A model generated the notes under the pieces. The model was given only the letters and a program-made list of their open reading frames with translations, had not been told where the DNA came from and ran no database searches. A program made the position numbers and the translations under genes. From Bacillus sp. FJAT-22090 (GTDB lineage: Bacteria > Bacillota > Bacilli > Bacillales_A > Planococcaceae), in assembly GCF_001278755.1 (NCBI RefSeq), contig NZ_CP012601.1:2666001-2730000 (forward strand): a DNA stretch of 64,000 nt, written 5' to 3'. This document shows, one piece after another, positions 61,683 to 64,000 of this stretch; position 1 is the first letter of the stretch; every line of letters starts with the position of its first letter.

Positions 61683-62435
61683 TTATTTAGTTAATGGAAA
61701 CTTTACTTCCACGAGTGTTTCATTTCCGACATAGCTCATTTGTAAATAGTGGACCTGTGTCGGAAATAACAAATCTAATCTTTTTTGGATATTCCGTACT
61801 CCATATCCACTTTCTTCTGGTTTATATTCTTTCTTTTCATTTATAGGTTCAATTAAATACGTATTCCAAACTTCCAAAAACAAAAATCCATCCGAATGGT
61901 AAACAATTATTTTCAATCTTGCAGGACCCATATTTTTCTCAAAACCATGTTTAAAAGCATTTTCAACAATCGTTTGAATCATGAATGGCGGTAAAAGTGC
62001 TTTTTCACATTGTTCTTCTACATGTATACTAACTTCTAGCCTTTCTCCAAAACGTAAGCTCTGAATTTCCAAGTAATTATTTACATATGCTATTTCATCC
62101 TCCACTTTGATTAAAGAAGCATGTGTAATATATTTAAACTTAAAGAATTTAGCCATAACCTCTAAACCTTTTATCAATTCTTCTTTTCGATCTAAGCGCG
62201 CTAAACTCAACATCGTATTTAATGTATTAAAAAAAAAGTGTGGCTGTATTTGTTGATTCAACTGGTCGTAATTTGCATGTTGTAATTCTTTTTCTAGAGC
62301 AAGCTTAGATGCTTCTTTCTGGAGATTATCAATCTGTCTTTCAAAAATCATTACAAACGAAAGAGTAAAAGCTCCTACTAGAGGAGCTAATACACATATC
62401 AAGACGTATAAGGAAAAAGACTCTAAAGGCATCAT
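61683..62435 (-). CDS. Histidine kinase of the YesM/LytS type lacking an external sensor
   Basis: 250 residues. One N-terminal helix (SLYVLICVLAPLVGAFTLSFVMIF), then the His box QIQPHFFFNTLNTMLSLARL, and the ATPase with IQTIVENAFKHGFEKN and GYGVRNIQKRLDLLF. Typical YesM kinases have an extracellular domain between two helices; none is present, so signal must come from elsewhere. AAAGGACGTATACAAA before the ATG. Followed by the RR and permease genes. Confidence 0.9.
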   Translation of the reverse strand: MMPLESFSLYVLICVLAPLVGAFTLSFVMIFERQIDNLQKEASKLALEKELQHANYDQLNQQIQPHFFFNTLNTMLSLARLDRKEELIKGLEVMAKFFKFKYITHASLIKVEDEIAYVNNYLEIQSLRFGERLEVSIHVEEQCEKALLPPFMIQTIVENAFKHGFEKNMGPARLKIIVYHSDGFLFLEVWNTYLIEPINEKKEYKPEESGYGVRNIQKRLDLLFPTQVHYLQMSYVGNETLVEVKFPLTK

Positions 62436-62517
62436 TTTGTATACGTCCTTTCTTAAATATCTTATTTCACTATCGTATCCTCATTATTAAGAATAGTAAA
62501 TCATCTTAAGTAATATT

Positions 62518-63519
62518 TTATCTTGTAAATAATTCCTCAGCAAAATGACAAGCGACCGAATGATTTGTCTCTATTTCCCTTAAAATAGGTTCTTCCTGGA
62601 AACAACGCTCTGTTGCAAAGGGACAACGCGTATGGAATCTACAACCTGTAGGAGGATTTATTGGAGAAGGAACATCTCCCTTTAAAATGATTCTTTCTCT
62701 CCTTTTTGTTTCGTCGATTACAGGTATAGCTGATAAAAGGGCCTTCGTATATGGATGCATAGGCTTATTAAATAAAGAATATTTATCTGCAATTTCTACT
62801 ACTTTCCCTAAATACATAACCATTACTCGATCCGAAATATGTCGCACCACACTTAAATCATGAGAAATAAATAAAAATGTAAGATCGAACTCTTTTTGTA
62901 ATTTCTTTAATAAGTTTAATATTTGCGCTTGAATCGATACATCTAAAGCTGAAACAGCTTCATCACAGATTATTATCTCTGGATTTACAGCTAGTGCTCT
63001 AGCTATACCAATACGCTGTCTTTGACCTCCAGAAAATTCATGTGGATACCTTTCTAAGTATTCGGGGCGTAGCCCAACATGCTTCATCAACTCTAACATT
63101 CTCACCTCTCGCTTATTAGGAGGGAGTACCTTTTGAATCGCCATTGCTTCCTCTAACATTTGACGTATTGTTCTTCTAGGATTTAAAGAAGCATAGGGGT
63201 CTTGGAATATTACTTGTATGTTACCTCTTATATCTCGAAGCTCTTTTTTACTCATTCTAAGAAGAGATTTGCCTTTAAACACTACATCCCCTTCAGTAGG
63301 TTCATCAAGACGTAGAATAGAACGTCCAGTTGTCGATTTACCGCACCCCGACTCTCCTACGATACTTAATGTTTCTCCAGGAAATAGACTAAAGTTTATA
63401 CCATCAACAGCCTTTACTACCTGTTTAGGTTGGAACATAACTTCTCTTTTCAACACAAAATGCTGCTTTAAATCAGAAATCTTTAATAATGGCACTTTTT
63501 CTTTTAGGGTATTATTCAT
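62518..63519 (-). CDS. oppF: Oligopeptide-type ABC transporter ATPase (OppF-like)
   Basis: 333 residues: Walker [13 protein letters not shown], signature [15 protein letters not shown], Walker [14 protein letters not shown], switch His (FISHDLSVV), and the C-terminal Opp signature [14 protein letters not shown] (iron-sulfur-like Cys). The ATG at 63519 follows AAGAGGTGG, and shares ATGA with the end of the OppD gene; the longer frame to 63576 would lie inside it. Confidence 0.92.
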   Translation of the reverse strand: MNNTLKEKVPLLKISDLKQHFVLKREVMFQPKQVVKAVDGINFSLFPGETLSIVGESGCGKSTTGRSILRLDEPTEGDVVFKGKSLLRMSKKELRDIRGNIQVIFQDPYASLNPRRTIRQMLEEAMAIQKVLPPNKREVRMLELMKHVGLRPEYLERYPHEFSGGQRQRIGIARALAVNPEIIICDEAVSALDVSIQAQILNLLKKLQKEFDLTFLFISHDLSVVRHISDRVMVMYLGKVVEIADKYSLFNKPMHPYTKALLSAIPVIDETKRRERIILKGDVPSPINPPTGCRFHTRCPFATERCFQEEPILREIETNHSVACHFAEELFTR

Positions 63520-64000
63520 GGCGCAACCACCTCTTTTGTAAAACTCTCTTGCCATTCTTCTGAATACTTCCAACACCTAACTTTACTTAATTCATCCACT
63601 TGGGTTAAATTCGGTTGCTTTTGAACACAAATATCTTGTGCAAATGGACATCTTTCTGCAAATCTACAACCAACTGGATAGTCATAAGGACTCGGAACAG
63701 TACCTTCAATAATTTGTAGCTCTTCTTGATCTTCATATAGTTTAGGAAGAGAGCCAATCAGCCCTTGTGTATAAGGATGTAAAGGATTTATAAATAAATC
63801 TTTCGCAACTTGTTGTTCTACAATTTGTCCTGCATACATGACCCCAACTTGATCACACATTTCAGCTACTACACCCAAATCATGTGTGATAAAGATAATG
63901 CCCATTCCAATTTTCTTTTGTAAATCTTTCATAATTTCTAAAATTTGCGCTTGAATAGTAACATCTAACGCAGTAGTTGGCTCATCGGCAATCAGAACTT
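63516..64000 (-). CDS. oppD: Oligopeptide-type ABC transporter ATPase (OppD-like), cut by right window edge
   Basis: The 3' 485 bases are present: Walker [20 protein letters not shown], switch His [14 protein letters not shown] and the C-terminal [16 protein letters not shown]. The 5' part with Walker A lies outside the window. The frame is open across the edge, so the ATG at 63932 is internal. OppD and OppF act as a heterodimer driving dipeptide/oligopeptide import. Confidence 0.9.
   Translation of the reverse strand, partial: VLIADEPTTALDVTIQAQILEIMKDLQKKIGMGIIFITHDLGVVAEMCDQVGVMYAGQIVEQQVAKDLFINPLHPYTQGLIGSLPKLYEDQEELQIIEGTVPSPYDYPVGCRFAERCPFAQDICVQKQPNLTQVDELSKVRCWKYSEEWQESFTKEVVAP

Noticed and set aside
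1-64000. tRNA, rRNA, prophage or conjugation genes
   Set aside because: None could be recognised on either strand.

Overview
The window is AT-rich DNA from a low-GC Gram-positive spore-forming relative of Bacillus. The evidence is strong AGGAGG-type ribosome binding sites, many TTG/GTG starts, a T-box leader before argS, YusW-, YunG-, YkvA- and YoaP-type proteins, a Vpr-like subtilase, a collagen-like (BclA-type) surface protein and IS1182 debris. A Psychrobacillus/Lysinibacillus/Sporosarcina-type member of the Bacillales fits, but genus is inference. No rRNA or tRNA gene and no CRISPR array were seen.

Layout. (1) 0-4.4 kb: an apparent mevalonate-catabolism operon: class II HMG-CoA reductase, a small two-helix membrane protein, a TctA-like permease and HMG-CoA lyase. 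It sits behind a promoter overlapped by a perfect 20+3+20 palindrome and next to the tail of a cupin-type regulator. (2) 4.7-8.4 kb: a 1243-residue secreted modular nuclease. (3) 9.0-40.8 kb: the most unusual part. About 27 copies of a head-to-tail intergenic repeat separate mostly single, small, unrelated genes, nearly all on the minus strand. Intact copies come in two fixed sizes, 80-83 bp and 124-127 bp. Each carries two boxes (AACTAA, 6-8 nt, GTTAGTT) flanking a central hairpin, so one strand folds as an interrupted hairpin like an integron attC site. Gene-repeat-gene-repeat order, single orientation, hypothetical/lipoprotein/resistance-type content and many broken genes all resemble an integron cassette array. 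No integrase is visible. Larger blocks also lie inside: EamA/LysR, a LanFEG-RK lantibiotic-immunity operon, and a Usp/MFS/XRE-cupin group. (4) 41-51.9 kb: conventional chromosomal genes (VOC, YoaP, DUF1028, MBL hydrolase, T-box-argS, collagen-like protein, exonuclease-BRCT, stress protein, PadR/HAAS pair). (5) 52-64 kb: an IS1182 remnant that duplicated a terminator hairpin, GC-rich palindromic repeats, a YusW lipoprotein, a Vpr-like protease, a SEC-C protein, a histidine kinase-response regulator-SSS permease operon, and the OppF/OppD ATPases of a peptide transporter running off the right edge.

How genes work together. The first operon would import mevalonate or a related acid, oxidise it to HMG-CoA and cleave it to acetoacetate and acetyl-CoA. 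The MFS pump at 35.7 kb has a 17-codon leader peptide followed by a hairpin that buries its Shine-Dalgarno sequence, the layout of drug-inducible translational attenuation. The 59.6-62.4 kb kinase has no extracellular sensor domain and is co-transcribed with an SSS-type permease, suggesting transport-coupled sensing. Start codons were chosen by ribosome-binding-site spacing and several differ from the longest open frame.
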